A DNA stretch of 64,000 nt from Rufibacter hautae (GTDB lineage Bacteria > Bacteroidota > Bacteroidia > Cytophagales > Hymenobacteraceae): positions 1,054,001 through 1,118,000 of the forward strand of contig NZ_VKKY01000003.1 in the NCBI RefSeq assembly GCF_008271695.1, read 5' to 3'. The first letter of the stretch is position 1. Each line of letters opens with the position of its first letter. The translations under genes and the position numbers were made by a program. Shown piece by piece: positions 25,509-34,621 of this stretch. The notes beneath the pieces were generated by a model, which was not told the DNA's origin, searched no databases, and saw only the letters and a program-made list of their open reading frames with translations.

Positions 25509-26402
25509 TCAGATTTGTTCGGTGTTGAATTTCTGGGCGGTTTCCTGCACTTGCCTCAGCACGTTGGTGAGCACTGGGCTGGTGTCTTCCCGGCGCCAGG
25601 TCACGTACAGGTTGGCCTTGTGCGGCAGGTGGATGAACCGCACATCGGGCGGCGCCCCAAACGAGTAGGAACTGGGTAAGACGGTGACGCCCAAACCCCG
25701 GGCCACCAGGCTCAAGATCATGCCCCCGAAATCTGATTCAATGTACACATTGGGCGTGAAGCCGTACTCGTTGAAGATTTGCCGCAGGCTGTTGACGTAG
25801 AACGTCTGGTGGTGCAGGCCAGAGAGGATGAACTTCTCATCTTTCACCTCCTGCAGCCCCTGGAAATTCTCCTGCTGCAACCGGTGATGCTGGGGCACCA
25901 CCAGGGCAAAATGCTCTGAGTACAGGCTGATAGACTGCAGGGCGGGGTTCTCGGCGGGGTCTCTCCTGAAGGCCAGGTCTATCTGGTAGTTGAGCAGCAG
26001 TTGCTCAAAGCTGATGTCGGTGGGTTCCACCAGTTCCACCTTCAGTTCGGGCAAGGTCTGCGCGATGCCGGTGATGAACTCGGGCAGGAAACCGTACGCC
26101 ACCGATCCCGGGTACCCGATGGAAATGGACCCATAGGCGCCCTCGTGAATTTTGCGGGCCTGCCGGTGCATGCGGTTGATCTCCTCCAGCAGGGGCAGCC
26201 ACCGGTCGCGCAGGAAAACGCCAGCCTGGGTGAGCTTCACGTTCCGCTTGCTGCGCTCAAAAAGCTGCACCCCCAAATCCTCTTCCAACGCCTTGATCTG
26301 CCGGCTCAGCGCCGACTGCGTAATGAACATTTTCTCAGAGGTATTCCAGAAATGGAGCTCCTGCGCCAGGGCCAGAAAATACTTTATTTGTTGCAGCTCC
26401 AT
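25509..26402 (-). CDS. LysR family transcriptional regulator
   Basis: A 297-residue LysR-type regulator. The N-terminal helix-turn-helix (about 3-60) contains ITQSALSRQIKALEEDLGVQLFER, the classic signature in pieces, followed by the linker helix and a type 2 periplasmic-binding effector domain (about 90-290). The target is not evident: the closest divergent gene is the small membrane protein at 26498, only about 95 bp away and therefore a candidate. The inducer is unknown. Confidence 0.93.
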   Translation of the reverse strand: MELQQIKYFLALAQELHFWNTSEKMFITQSALSRQIKALEEDLGVQLFERSKRNVKLTQAGVFLRDRWLPLLEEINRMHRQARKIHEGAYGSISIGYPGSVAYGFLPEFITGIAQTLPELKVELVEPTDISFEQLLLNYQIDLAFRRDPAENPALQSISLYSEHFALVVPQHHRLQQENFQGLQEVKDEKFILSGLHHQTFYVNSLRQIFNEYGFTPNVYIESDFGGMILSLVARGLGVTVLPSSYSFGAPPDVRFIHLPHKANLYVTWRREDTSPVLTNVLRQVQETAQKFNTEQI

Positions 26403-26497
26403 GGCCCCTGATTTGGTTTATGCATTAGTCAACCCGATATTGGCATTTTTAGAACGAAGCAGCCGCCTTTCCTTTGCCTTAAACAAACAAAGATAAG

Positions 26498-26749
26498 ATG
26501 GTAACGCTCCCAAAATACATACAAGAAGCCATTGGTTGGACCGGGGCGCTTTTTTCCCTGTCGGCCTTTAGCCTCAACAGCCTCAACGTCATCGGCAGCC
26601 AGTCTGTGGAATATTTGTCCATGAACATGATTGGTTGCTTTTTCTTGATTATCTATGCGGTAAACAAGAACGCGCACGCCAGTTGGGTCTTGAACTCCAT
26701 CTGGCTGCTCATGACGGCGGTGGCCTTGGTGAAGGCTTTTTTGACCTGA
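26498..26749 (+). CDS. Small three-TM membrane protein (CBU_0592-like)
   Basis: An 83-residue protein with three hydrophobic segments (about 10-30, 37-55, 60-80) and WTGALFSLSAFSLNS at the start, a pattern like the small CBU_0592-type membrane proteins. No catalytic motif. It diverges from the LysR gene and may be its target. Frame and composition look genuine. Confidence 0.65.
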   Translation: MVTLPKYIQEAIGWTGALFSLSAFSLNSLNVIGSQSVEYLSMNMIGCFFLIIYAVNKNAHASWVLNSIWLLMTAVALVKAFLT

Positions 26750-26914
26750 TTTCCAGCGGGAGGCTAGAAAAGGAACATCCTTTTCGCCTGCCTGAGAGGA
26801 GGGACCCAGACCGCTTCTGTTACCGCAGAAAGTGGTTTTAGAATTTTTTACGTAGATTAAAAGAGTTTCTGACTCATGTTCATGGCCAGGGCGTGAATCA
26901 GGAAATCAAGAAGG

Positions 26915-27394
26915 ATGACTTACGAAGACTTAGTTACGAGTGCCTGTAAATGGATTCTGACGGAGGGCAGTTGCGCCGCCGCCTTTAAAGAGTTTGCCGA
27001 TGGAGAGGAAACCGGGCCGCTCCCGGATGTGATTGGGATTGGCTCTTTTGGCCGGAGTATTTTCCTGAAGGCCTACGTTTCCAGGGCAGATTTTGAAAAA
27101 GACGTGCAAAACAACGCCTGGCAAACGCCCGGCCAAGAGATGGGAAGGTACCGTTTCCTGTGCGTCCCCACCGATGAGATACAGGAAACCGAGGTGCCCG
27201 CCAACTGGGGACTTATCTACGTGAACGAGGCCAGGCAGCCCACCTGCGTCCTGAATCCCTACAATCCCAACAACGGCGATTTCTGGCGCAACGGCTTTGA
27301 AGACCACCTGCTCTACGACCTCCTCACCCAAAATGAGAAACTGTACGCCTCCTGCCGCCGCCTTCGCTACAAAGCGGTCATCCATTTTCAATAG
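26915..27394 (+). CDS. MmcB-like PDDEXK-fold protein with degenerate active site
   Basis: A 159-residue soluble protein. PDVIGIG (37-43), SRADFEKD (56-63), MGRYRFLCVP (76-85) and NWGLIYVNE (97-105) align with the MmcB/DUF-type nuclease-like proteins, whose core reads D-x-(I/V)G...EVKxSRxDFxxD. Here the E-x-K pair is K52-A-Y54 (LKAYVSRADF), so the metal-dependent nuclease site appears lost. It may be a structural or DNA-binding relic. Monocistronic. The family call is from pattern memory and should be tested by profile search. Confidence 0.6.
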   Translation: MTYEDLVTSACKWILTEGSCAAAFKEFADGEETGPLPDVIGIGSFGRSIFLKAYVSRADFEKDVQNNAWQTPGQEMGRYRFLCVPTDEIQETEVPANWGLIYVNEARQPTCVLNPYNPNNGDFWRNGFEDHLLYDLLTQNEKLYASCRRLRYKAVIHFQ

Positions 27395-27494
27395 AAAGGC
27401 GCTGCGCGGATTTGGGCTTGTTTTTCAAAAGAGTATATAGCAGTTACGGGCGCTTCAGGGAAATTATTTGGTATTAAGCACACATTTAGAATAA

Positions 27495-28082
27495 TTGACA
27501 AAAGGATTCATCGCCGCCGGGTTATTTGCCACTTTGGTGTTACTCTCAGTATATCTTTTTAGGGCTAACAGTCAAACAGAAACCATATCTATAAATTATG
27601 AAGAAGAGATAATATCAGACCCATCATTGGACCCTTCAATAGTTGCGGTTTTTGATGAAGATGGAAATCTTGAGTATTCCCGACAAGACACTGCAAGGGA
27701 GACCACAAAACAGGTGAACACTTCATTAAATGGTTTGGTATTCTACAAATTAGCACACGGCAAAAACAAGGGATACGTAAAGACAGAAGTTTTTAAGTAT
27801 GATTACAGAAAGGAGGATTATTATGTCACTTTCAGTAACGATACAGTATCTGCTTCCACGCCATTCAAAGCATCTATCAGTTTAAGTTCTGTTGAAGGCG
27901 AGAGTGCCTACGTGACAATCAGCCACCCAGAAGATTATAGTGTTGAAAAGGAAGAAGGTGAATTTGGGGTAAAGTTTATCTATAAGGCTAAATCGCCGCA
28001 AGTTGGGGTGAATACTTTCGAGGGAAAAATAACCCTGCAAGAAAAGCAGTACCCAATTAGATTCAATTACTATTTCAAATAG
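27495..28082 (+). CDS. Hypothetical single-TM protein (195 aa), TTG start
   Basis: A 195-residue protein with an N-terminal membrane segment (TKGFIAAGLFATLVLLSVYLF) that may be a signal anchor, and a beta-rich extracytoplasmic part of about 170 residues. The only sensible start in frame is TTG at 27495. No family recognised. The gene is clearly more AT-rich than its neighbours. The sequence upstream (27433-27453) resembles the R' side of attC-like site S0, so it may be a lone relative of the 16-20 kb island. Confidence 0.65.
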   Translation: MTKGFIAAGLFATLVLLSVYLFRANSQTETISINYEEEIISDPSLDPSIVAVFDEDGNLEYSRQDTARETTKQVNTSLNGLVFYKLAHGKNKGYVKTEVFKYDYRKEDYYVTFSNDTVSASTPFKASISLSSVEGESAYVTISHPEDYSVEKEEGEFGVKFIYKAKSPQVGVNTFEGKITLQEKQYPIRFNYYFK

Positions 28083-28187
28083 AAGCTCAGGACAAGGTAG
28101 TGGTAAATAACCCTAAATGGTGGCTTCAGCAGCACTTTCACTTATTTGCCGGTAGTTTCAGTTTCAAGCTTCTAAATAAGTCTTCCT

Positions 28188-28868
28188 ATGGACACCAGCC
28201 CATCCTCCGGCATCAATGTCATCATCACCGGCGTAACCGGAATGGTGGGAGAAGGCGTGCTTTTTGAGTGTCTGCAGGAGGCAAAGATAGCACAGGTATT
28301 GGTGGTGAACAGACGGCCCTGCGGTGTATCCCATCCCAAACTGAAGGAGATCATCCACCAGAATTTCTTTGACCTTTCGCCCATTGAAAACCAGTTGGCC
28401 GGTTATGATGCCTGTTTCTTTTGTCTGGGCGTATCGTCGGTGGGCATGAAAGAGGCGGAGTACCGCCATCTCACCTATGACCTTACTCTGCACGCGGCAC
28501 AAACCCTGGCCCGGCAGAACACCCAGATGGTTTTCTGTTATGTCTCGGGGGCTGGTACAGACAGCTCAGAAAAAGGAAGTTCCATGTGGGCCCGGGTCAA
28601 AGGCAAAACAGAGAACGACCTCCTGAAACTTCCCTTCAAAAGTGTCTACAATTTTAGGCCGGCGTTTCTGGAACCCACGCCGGGCATGAAAAACACCAGT
28701 ACCTACTACAAATACATCGGCTGGCTAGCACCCGTGGTAAGGACGTTGGCGCCCCGCTACATCTCCACCCTGCAAGACCTGGGCAAGGCCATGGTCTACG
28801 TGTCCACCAAAGGCTACCACAAACCAATACTGGAGGTGCCCGATATCAAGGCGCTGGCCAACGCTTAA
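28188..28868 (+). CDS. NAD(P)-dependent epimerase/dehydratase-like (atypical SDR)
   Basis: A 226-residue Rossmann protein with TGVTGMVG (14-21) as dinucleotide motif and VVNRRP after strand two. Asp-Leu (FFDLSP), FCLGVSS and YVSGAGTDSS follow the pattern of small atypical SDRs (NmrA/HTATIP2-like). The classical YxxxK is replaced by a weaker arrangement, so it may be a sensor or a reductase of unknown substrate. Cytoplasmic and monocistronic. Confidence 0.85.
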   Translation: MDTSPSSGINVIITGVTGMVGEGVLFECLQEAKIAQVLVVNRRPCGVSHPKLKEIIHQNFFDLSPIENQLAGYDACFFCLGVSSVGMKEAEYRHLTYDLTLHAAQTLARQNTQMVFCYVSGAGTDSSEKGSSMWARVKGKTENDLLKLPFKSVYNFRPAFLEPTPGMKNTSTYYKYIGWLAPVVRTLAPRYISTLQDLGKAMVYVSTKGYHKPILEVPDIKALANA

Positions 28869-29081
28869 CAACTCGGGCAATCGCTTGTCTCCATCCTGCC
28901 GGTCATAAGAATCTCTACCGGGAGTGGCAACCTTATCCAAATCTTTTGCTTATTTAAGCCGTAGGTGTCTAAGCTTTCTTTGAAGGCCTGGAAGCTGAAA
29001 TAAACGAGGGCTGCAAGGTGACCGCCGGGCCCAGAAACACGTATAGCGGACATCTTCACCCGTTACCTTGGCGTTTGATAC

Positions 29082-31619
29082 ATGAATAACCAAACTTCCC
29101 CCGCTGTAAAGGGCACAGCAACAGAAGAAAGTCTGCCCTTTCGCCAGATTTTTGAGGCCCAATTGGGTTCGCTTCTGATCCTTTCGCCTGATCTGCGGGT
29201 CCGGGCGGCTACGGACAGCTACCTGCGCGAAACGCTCACGGTAAGGGAGGAGATCATTGGCAAGCATGTATTTGACGTTTTTCCCGATAATCCGGAGGTG
29301 ACGGAAGCCTCTTCCTCCCAAAGCTTGAGAGCCTCCATTGAGCAGGTGCTTGCCACGGGCAAGGCCCAAAAAATGGAGATCTTCCGGTACGATATCCCTG
29401 ATCCTGAGCACGAAGGCAAGTTTCTGGAGCGCTACTGGCACACCGTCAACTCTGCAGTGCTGGATGACCAGGGCAACATCAACTGCATCATCCACGAGAC
29501 TTTCAATGTAACGGAAAGGGAGAAAGCCCGGCGCCAACTGAAGGAAAGCCAGGAGCGGGAACAGAAGGCCTTGGCTAACGCCGAGCTCCAACGCACCAGG
29601 CTGGAGCGCCTGTTTGAGCAGGCCCCCGCCGCCCTGGCCATGCTGGAAGGGCCCGATCTGGTGTTCAAAGTATTCAATGAAAGCTACCAACAGCTGTTTC
29701 CGGGCCGCAAACTCATGAACCTGCCCTTGTTTGAGGCGCTTCCAGAGCTCAAAGGTCAGCCCGTAGAAGCCATTATCCGGCACGTGTATGACACCGGCGA
29801 GACCTTTGAAGGGAAGGAGGTGCTCATTCCGGTGGCCCGCTTCGCCGATAAGGAGCCCGAGGACATTTACTGGAACTTCATCTACCAGGCGCTTTATGAC
29901 GCCCAGGGTAAAATAAACGGGATCCTGATCTTCGCGCTGGACATGACGGAGATGGTGAACTCAAGGCGGCAACTGGAGAAAAACTCAGAAGCCCTGCAGG
30001 CCTTAAACCAGGAACTGGAGGCCCGCGTAGAGCGGCGCACCAAAGCCCTGCAACTGGCCCAATCCATCGCCGAGAAGCAGAAACAGCGCCTGGAGCGTCT
30101 CTTCACCGATGCCCCGGCGGCCATCTGCATCCTGGACGGACCCAACCTGGTGTTTGAACTGGTGAACCCCATCTACCAACAGTTGTTCCCCGACCGTGAG
30201 CTCCTGGGCAAGTCTATTCTGGAGGCTCTGCCCGAGATTGAGCACAATGATGTGTACCGCACCATCAGGGAAGTGTATGAGACCGGCAAAACCCACGAGG
30301 AGGAGGAAATGCACATCCCCATTGCCCGGCCCGGCGACGGTGTTCTGGAGGACAGGTACTTTAAATACATCCAGCAGGCGCGCTACAATGAGCACGGCCT
30401 CATAGACGGCATTCTGGTGCTGGCCTTTGAGGTGACCGAGCAGATTGAAGCCCGCAGAGCGGTGGAGGCCGGAGCTAGGCAACTGCAGCTCATCACAGAT
30501 TCATTACCGGTGCTCATTGGCTACCTGGACAAGAATGAAGTGTACCGCTTCACGAACAAGGCCTATGAAACCTGGTTCCCGCTCAGGGCAGAGGAGCTGA
30601 TAGGACGCAGTGTTTTGGAGGTAATTGGCGAAAAAGCCTACCAAAACGTGAAAGGCTACATAGAAAGGGCCTTATCTGGGGAGCGGCTGGACTTTGAGGC
30701 CGAGATGCCCTATCGGCTAGGTTTCAAGAAACACATCCAGACCAGCTACGTGCCCGATATCCGAAACGGCGTGGTGGAAGGATTTTATACGTTGGTCACC
30801 GATGTCACCGAGCGGGTAGAGGCTCGCCGGGCGCTGGAGAAGAGCGAGCAGGAGGCCAAGGCCATTGCCGAGGAACTTGCCACCGCCAACGAGGACCTGC
30901 AGGCCACAAACCAGCAACTCCTCCACACCAACTCAGACCTGGATAACTTCATCTACACGGCCTCCCATGACTTGCGGGCACCCATCTCTAACATAGAGAT
31001 GCTCATGGGCGAGCTGTTGCTGGAACTGCCCCCTGAAAGTCTGGAGCTAGATGAGGTAGGCAACATTTTGGGCATGATAAAAGGATCTATTGAGCGCTTC
31101 AAGAAAACCATCAATAACCTCACCGAGATTACCCGTCTGCAGAAAGACCACTTGTCTGAAGCCAAGGTGGTGAACCTGGAGGAATTAGTGAAAGAAGTGA
31201 TTCTGGACCTGGACCAGAGCATCCAGAAGTCCAAGGCCCAGATTAAAGCCACCGTATTCAGCTGCAAGCACGTCTCTTTCTCAGAGAAGAACCTGCGCAG
31301 CATTATCTACAACCTGCTTTCCAACGCCATTAAGTACCGCCACCCAGACCGTACCCCCCAGGTAGAGGTAAGCTGCCAGCAGAGTGACGAGTACATGGTG
31401 CTCCAGGTCCAGGACAACGGATTGGGGCTGGGGGAAACCCAGCAAAAGCAAATGTTCTCTATGTTCCGCCGCTTCCATGACCACGTAGAAGGCTCCGGCG
31501 TGGGGCTGTACATGGTGAAACGCATCGTGGACAATGCCGGCGGCAAGATAGAGGTGGAAAGCAACCTGGGCGAGGGCACCACCTTCAAAGTCTACCTCCG
31601 GAACCCGCTTTTCAGGTAG
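29082..31619 (+). CDS. Multi-PAS sensor histidine kinase
   Basis: An 845-residue cytoplasmic kinase with no membrane segment. Four PAS domains can be traced (about 15-145, 170-290, 335-455, 470-585), each ending in the usual DxTE-type edge (FNVTERE, LDMTEMV, FEVTEQI, TDVTERV). Coiled-coil linkers join them. HisKA has H629 in TASHDLRAP; HATPase_c has LLSNAIKYR, VQDNGLGLG and GSGVGLYMVK. PAS2 and PAS3 are near-duplicates (both start LERLFxxAPAA), an internal duplication. No response regulator is adjacent. A TACCTTGG -7 element lies at 29064-29071. Confidence 0.93.
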   Translation: MNNQTSPAVKGTATEESLPFRQIFEAQLGSLLILSPDLRVRAATDSYLRETLTVREEIIGKHVFDVFPDNPEVTEASSSQSLRASIEQVLATGKAQKMEIFRYDIPDPEHEGKFLERYWHTVNSAVLDDQGNINCIIHETFNVTEREKARRQLKESQEREQKALANAELQRTRLERLFEQAPAALAMLEGPDLVFKVFNESYQQLFPGRKLMNLPLFEALPELKGQPVEAIIRHVYDTGETFEGKEVLIPVARFADKEPEDIYWNFIYQALYDAQGKINGILIFALDMTEMVNSRRQLEKNSEALQALNQELEARVERRTKALQLAQSIAEKQKQRLERLFTDAPAAICILDGPNLVFELVNPIYQQLFPDRELLGKSILEALPEIEHNDVYRTIREVYETGKTHEEEEMHIPIARPGDGVLEDRYFKYIQQARYNEHGLIDGILVLAFEVTEQIEARRAVEAGARQLQLITDSLPVLIGYLDKNEVYRFTNKAYETWFPLRAEELIGRSVLEVIGEKAYQNVKGYIERALSGERLDFEAEMPYRLGFKKHIQTSYVPDIRNGVVEGFYTLVTDVTERVEARRALEKSEQEAKAIAEELATANEDLQATNQQLLHTNSDLDNFIYTASHDLRAPISNIEMLMGELLLELPPESLELDEVGNILGMIKGSIERFKKTINNLTEITRLQKDHLSEAKVVNLEELVKEVILDLDQSIQKSKAQIKATVFSCKHVSFSEKNLRSIIYNLLSNAIKYRHPDRTPQVEVSCQQSDEYMVLQVQDNGLGLGETQQKQMFSMFRRFHDHVEGSGVGLYMVKRIVDNAGGKIEVESNLGEGTTFKVYLRNPLFR

Positions 31620-31782
31620 TTAATTTCAATCCACGGCTAGACCCTGTTTTTCGCCTATTATAGAAAAAATGAGCCAAGAACAGGTTTTCAAGGGGAAATA
31701 GCACAACTTTCAGGAAGGCTAACCGGTATTGAGTACCTTGCGGCAAACGGATGAACCAGCGCCGCCTGGAGAATATGTACCT

Positions 31783-32589
31783 ATGGATTTTTCAAACATT
31801 AAGCTGGTCGCCTCTGACATGGACGGCACCCTGCTAGACCCCCACCATACCCTCAGCGAAGATTTTTACCCGGTGTACCAAGCCCTGAAAGAGAAGGGCA
31901 TTTTGTTCGCCGCCGCCAGTGGCCGGCAGTACTACAACCTGGTAAACCTGTTTACCCCCATCAAAGACGAAATCATTTTCCTGGCCGAGAACGGCAGCTA
32001 CGTGGTGCACCAGGGGCAGGAACTTTTGGTGCAAGCCATGGACCACGGCATCACCAGGCAACTCCTGCAGAAAGCCAGAACCATTCCTGGCGTGTACATT
32101 GTGCTCTGCGGCAAGAAATCTGCCTACGTGGAAAACACCGCCCAAGAGTTCATGGACCAGGTAAACCTGTATTATGATGCCGTGGAAGTGGTGGATGACC
32201 TACTGGCCGTGGAAGATGACCAGTTCCTGAAGATCGCGCTCTGTGATTTGGCCGGGTCAGAAAGCAACAGCAACACCTATTTCCAAGAAGAAAAGGCGCA
32301 CCTGCAGGTCACCGTATCCGGCAAGATCTGGCTGGACATCTGCGACAAGCAAGCCAACAAAGGCCGCGGCATGGAAGTGATCCAGGAGAGATTCAACATC
32401 TCCCCGGAAGAGACCATGGTCTTCGGGGATTACCTCAACGACCTGAAGATGATGGAGAAAGCCTATTTCAGCTACGCCATGGAGAACGCCCACCCAGAGA
32501 TCAAGAAAGTATCAAGGTTCAGGGCCAAAAGCAACAGCCAGAACGGCGTGGTAGAAATCTTACAGCAGCTGGTAGGCGCCACGGTGTAA
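31783..32589 (+). CDS. HAD family hydrolase, Cof-type (class IIB)
   Basis: A 268-residue phosphatase. Motif I is D12-M-D14-GTLLD, motif II falls in FAAASGRQY, and NKGRGMEV with FGDYLNDLKMM supply motifs III and IV. The cap is of the Cof/YbiV C2 type. The family dephosphorylates sugar phosphates and similar metabolites. A TTG 18 codons upstream (31729) is in frame, but MDFSNIKLVASDMDG is the typical opening, so ATG 31783 is chosen. Monocistronic. Confidence 0.9.
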   Translation: MDFSNIKLVASDMDGTLLDPHHTLSEDFYPVYQALKEKGILFAAASGRQYYNLVNLFTPIKDEIIFLAENGSYVVHQGQELLVQAMDHGITRQLLQKARTIPGVYIVLCGKKSAYVENTAQEFMDQVNLYYDAVEVVDDLLAVEDDQFLKIALCDLAGSESNSNTYFQEEKAHLQVTVSGKIWLDICDKQANKGRGMEVIQERFNISPEETMVFGDYLNDLKMMEKAYFSYAMENAHPEIKKVSRFRAKSNSQNGVVEILQQLVGATV

Positions 32590-32730
32590 ATCCCGGTGGA
32601 GCATCCAAAAATTTGGGTGGCAAGCTCAAGAAAGAACCCAAAGGTTGCTTTTTTGCCCCGTTTTGGTGAAAACAGCCGTAAAACACTAAATGTACCTCAA
32701 CTTCATTTTTCAGCTTAAAGCCAATGACCC

Positions 32731-32979
32731 ATGGATGAGACCTTAATGCAAGCGGTAAACGAGGCAGTTTCTAAACGGAAGTCCCTGAAGATCCAGTACC
32801 GCACTGATCTGAATGAATTCCTCACTGTGACTGCCATGATCAAGAAAGTGGAGGAGAAGGAGGGAGCCCCGGTGCTGGAGTTGGTCACCGGAGAAGAGAT
32901 CAGGTTTGACCACTTGGTGAAAGTAGGCGACGTGGCCTCCAACCAATTCATCAGCCGCGATTTCACCTGTGACTGCTAA
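32731..32979 (+). CDS. Small conserved hypothetical protein (82 aa)
   Basis: An 82-residue soluble protein: a helix (TLMQAVNEAVSKRKSLK), then beta strands (IQYRTDLNEFLTVTAMIKKV, APVLELVTGEEIRFDHLVKVGDV) that look like a small SH3/OB-type barrel, and a Cys-Asp-Cys C-terminus. It resembles Rho-binding antiterminator-type or WYL-like small barrels only loosely. The function is not known. A family I repeat lies about 60 bp upstream. Confidence 0.6.
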   Translation: MDETLMQAVNEAVSKRKSLKIQYRTDLNEFLTVTAMIKKVEEKEGAPVLELVTGEEIRFDHLVKVGDVASNQFISRDFTCDC

Positions 32980-33174
32980 GTCTGGAGGCTGATCTTCCAG
33001 AGAGATTCTTCCTTTTAACTGGTTGACAGATGTAAAGCATTTTTCAAAAATAACCATAAAACAAAAGGGAGGTACCTGGTTGGGTAAAAGGAGGCGAGGT
33101 GCGTTTGAGGTTGGGGCAAAATTCCTATCTTGGAAACCCAAAATAAACCAAACTACCCAACCAACCCTTTTATC

Positions 33175-33534
33175 ATGTTTAAAGCCCCGTTTTCCTTTAG
33201 AGGAAGAATCAGAAGACTGGAGTATGGCCTGAGCGTTCTGGCTTACACGGCTCTTATCTTTACTTTTAATATCTTGGCCGGATCTGAAGATGTGGCCTCC
33301 TTATTGGTGGTGCTACTCCTGTATGTTCCGTTGGTCTGGTTCCTTTGGGCGCAAGGTGCCAAAAGATGCCATGACAAGGACCGGTCCGGCTGGTTCCAGA
33401 TCATTCCGTTCTATTTTCTAGTCCTGATTTTTAACGACGGTGACCCTTACACCAACAGGTTTGGCAGAAGCCCCAAAGGCAAAGAGGAACCCCAAGCGAA
33501 TTTCTTTGAAGAGGAGCCTGCTCTGGAGGCTTAA
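33175..33534 (+). CDS. DUF805 domain inner membrane protein
   Basis: A 119-residue membrane protein with the DUF805 hallmarks: PFSFRGRIRRLEYG at the start, three hydrophobic segments, AKRCHDKDRSGW, and a C-terminal NRFGRSPKG. Function unknown in the family. ATG 33175 is chosen; an in-frame TTG at 33130 lies inside a TATCTTGG promoter-like element (33126-33133) and is rejected. A perfect palindrome follows. Confidence 0.88.
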   Translation: MFKAPFSFRGRIRRLEYGLSVLAYTALIFTFNILAGSEDVASLLVVLLLYVPLVWFLWAQGAKRCHDKDRSGWFQIIPFYFLVLIFNDGDPYTNRFGRSPKGKEEPQANFFEEEPALEA

Positions 33535-33560
33535 CCAACCGGAACTTCAGATTGATCTAT

Positions 33561-33604
33561 AAGCATTTCGGGCCCGTTTTCTGTAAAACGGGCCCGAAAT
33601 GCTT
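33561..33604. terminator. Perfect 20-bp palindrome (family I)
   Basis: Arms AAGCATTTCGGGCCCGTTTT (33561-33580) and its complement (33585-33604) flank a CTGT loop. The centre CCCGTTTTCTGTAAAACGGG is the clearest version of the family I core. Confidence 0.85.
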
Positions 33605-33759
33605 TGAACCCATAAGGTTGACTCTGAGATGGTTTTTACAGGAATCTTCAGAGAAGTTTAATCCGCTGCTTTCGTGAGATACCTAGGGTTGCGCAGAGGC
33701 ACTTTCAAGGGATAAGAACGCCAGAAAGGGGAGACACAGAAAAAGGCGGGGGAGGTTCA

Positions 33760-33779
33760 TATATAAAATCTTTTATATA
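33760..33779. promoter_or_regulatory. AT-only inverted repeat upstream of the GMC operon
   Basis: TATATAAAA-TC-TTTTATATA, perfect 9-bp arms, about 300 bp ahead of the operon start. It may be an operator or simply AT-rich sequence. Confidence 0.25.
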
Positions 33780-34082
33780 GAGAATACCTGTTTTTGAACT
33801 TAGCTAAAAATTGCTGAAACTCAAATGCGTGCCTAAGGTCTTCTCTGGAAATTCCTCTGCCCAAAGAACCGGTTCCTGCTGACGTTTTGCACTTATTTTC
33901 TTAAATTCAGGTTGAAAATCTGCCCAGCCTCAAGAAAGTTACCTCCGTTTTGGTACTTATTTAGCAAAAACTGCTTAGAAATTGGCAAATACTCCGGCGG
34001 TAACATTCTTTGCGCTAAATTGATGGGTTAAAAGCATTCTGATACCGAAGACTTCTTCTATAATAGGTTAACTAAGAGATTT

Positions 34083-34619
34083 ATGAACAGGCGTACTGTT
34101 GTCAAAGGGTTGCTGCTGTTTACGGGTGGGCTGGTGCTGGCACCGTCTTGCGTGATGGAAACCAGCAAAGCCTCTATCCGGCTAAAGAACCTGGATATCT
34201 CCGGCGAAGACGAGAAACTGCTGGGCGAGGTGGTGGAAACCATTCTCCCCACCACCGACACGCCCGGCGGCAGAACCCTGGGGCTGCACCGCTTCACGCT
34301 TAAAATGGTAGATGATCTGCGCGGCGAGAAAGACCAGAAAGCCTTTACAGACGGCTTGGACGCATTCAAGAAATTGGCCAAAAAGGAGTTGGGCAGTTCC
34401 TTTATGGAGGCCAGCCCACAAAAGCGCCAGGAACTGATAGCGGCGGTGAACGCCGGCAAAGCCCCCCAGGACGTGCTTGCCTTTTACAAGCTTCTCAAAG
34501 ACCACACCATTACCGGCTACCTCAACTCAGAACTGGTCATGACCAAACTGCGGGTCTATGAACTGGTGCCCGGCCGCTACAATCCTTATTTTCCAGTAAA
34601 AACAAAACAGCAGAGCTAA
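34083..34619 (+). CDS. Gluconate 2-dehydrogenase subunit 3 family protein
   Basis: A 178-residue exported protein. The N-terminus carries both a Tat-like NRRTVVKG motif and a lipobox-like LAPSC (C22), so a Tat-exported lipoprotein is likely. The mature part has the family segments ETILPTTDTPGG, VDDLRGEKDQKAF and GYLNSELVMTKLRVYE. Subunit 3 helps export and stabilise the flavin subunit, which starts 2 bp downstream; the two are surely one operon. Confidence 0.9.
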   Translation: MNRRTVVKGLLLFTGGLVLAPSCVMETSKASIRLKNLDISGEDEKLLGEVVETILPTTDTPGGRTLGLHRFTLKMVDDLRGEKDQKAFTDGLDAFKKLAKKELGSSFMEASPQKRQELIAAVNAGKAPQDVLAFYKLLKDHTITGYLNSELVMTKLRVYELVPGRYNPYFPVKTKQQS

Positions 34620-34621
34620 CC

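Larger units (their letters stand above)
33535..34082. other. 548-bp gap: terminator, inverted repeat, no gene
   Basis: Holds the 20-bp-arm family I palindrome (33561-33604) and an AT-only inverted repeat (33760-33779). No coding frame is convincing; the right part is presumably the promoter region of the GMC operon. Confidence 0.6.

Noticed and set aside
33760-33779. AT inverted repeat as a terminator
   Set aside because: No GC stem and no T-run outside the arms, so it was kept only as a weak operator candidate.
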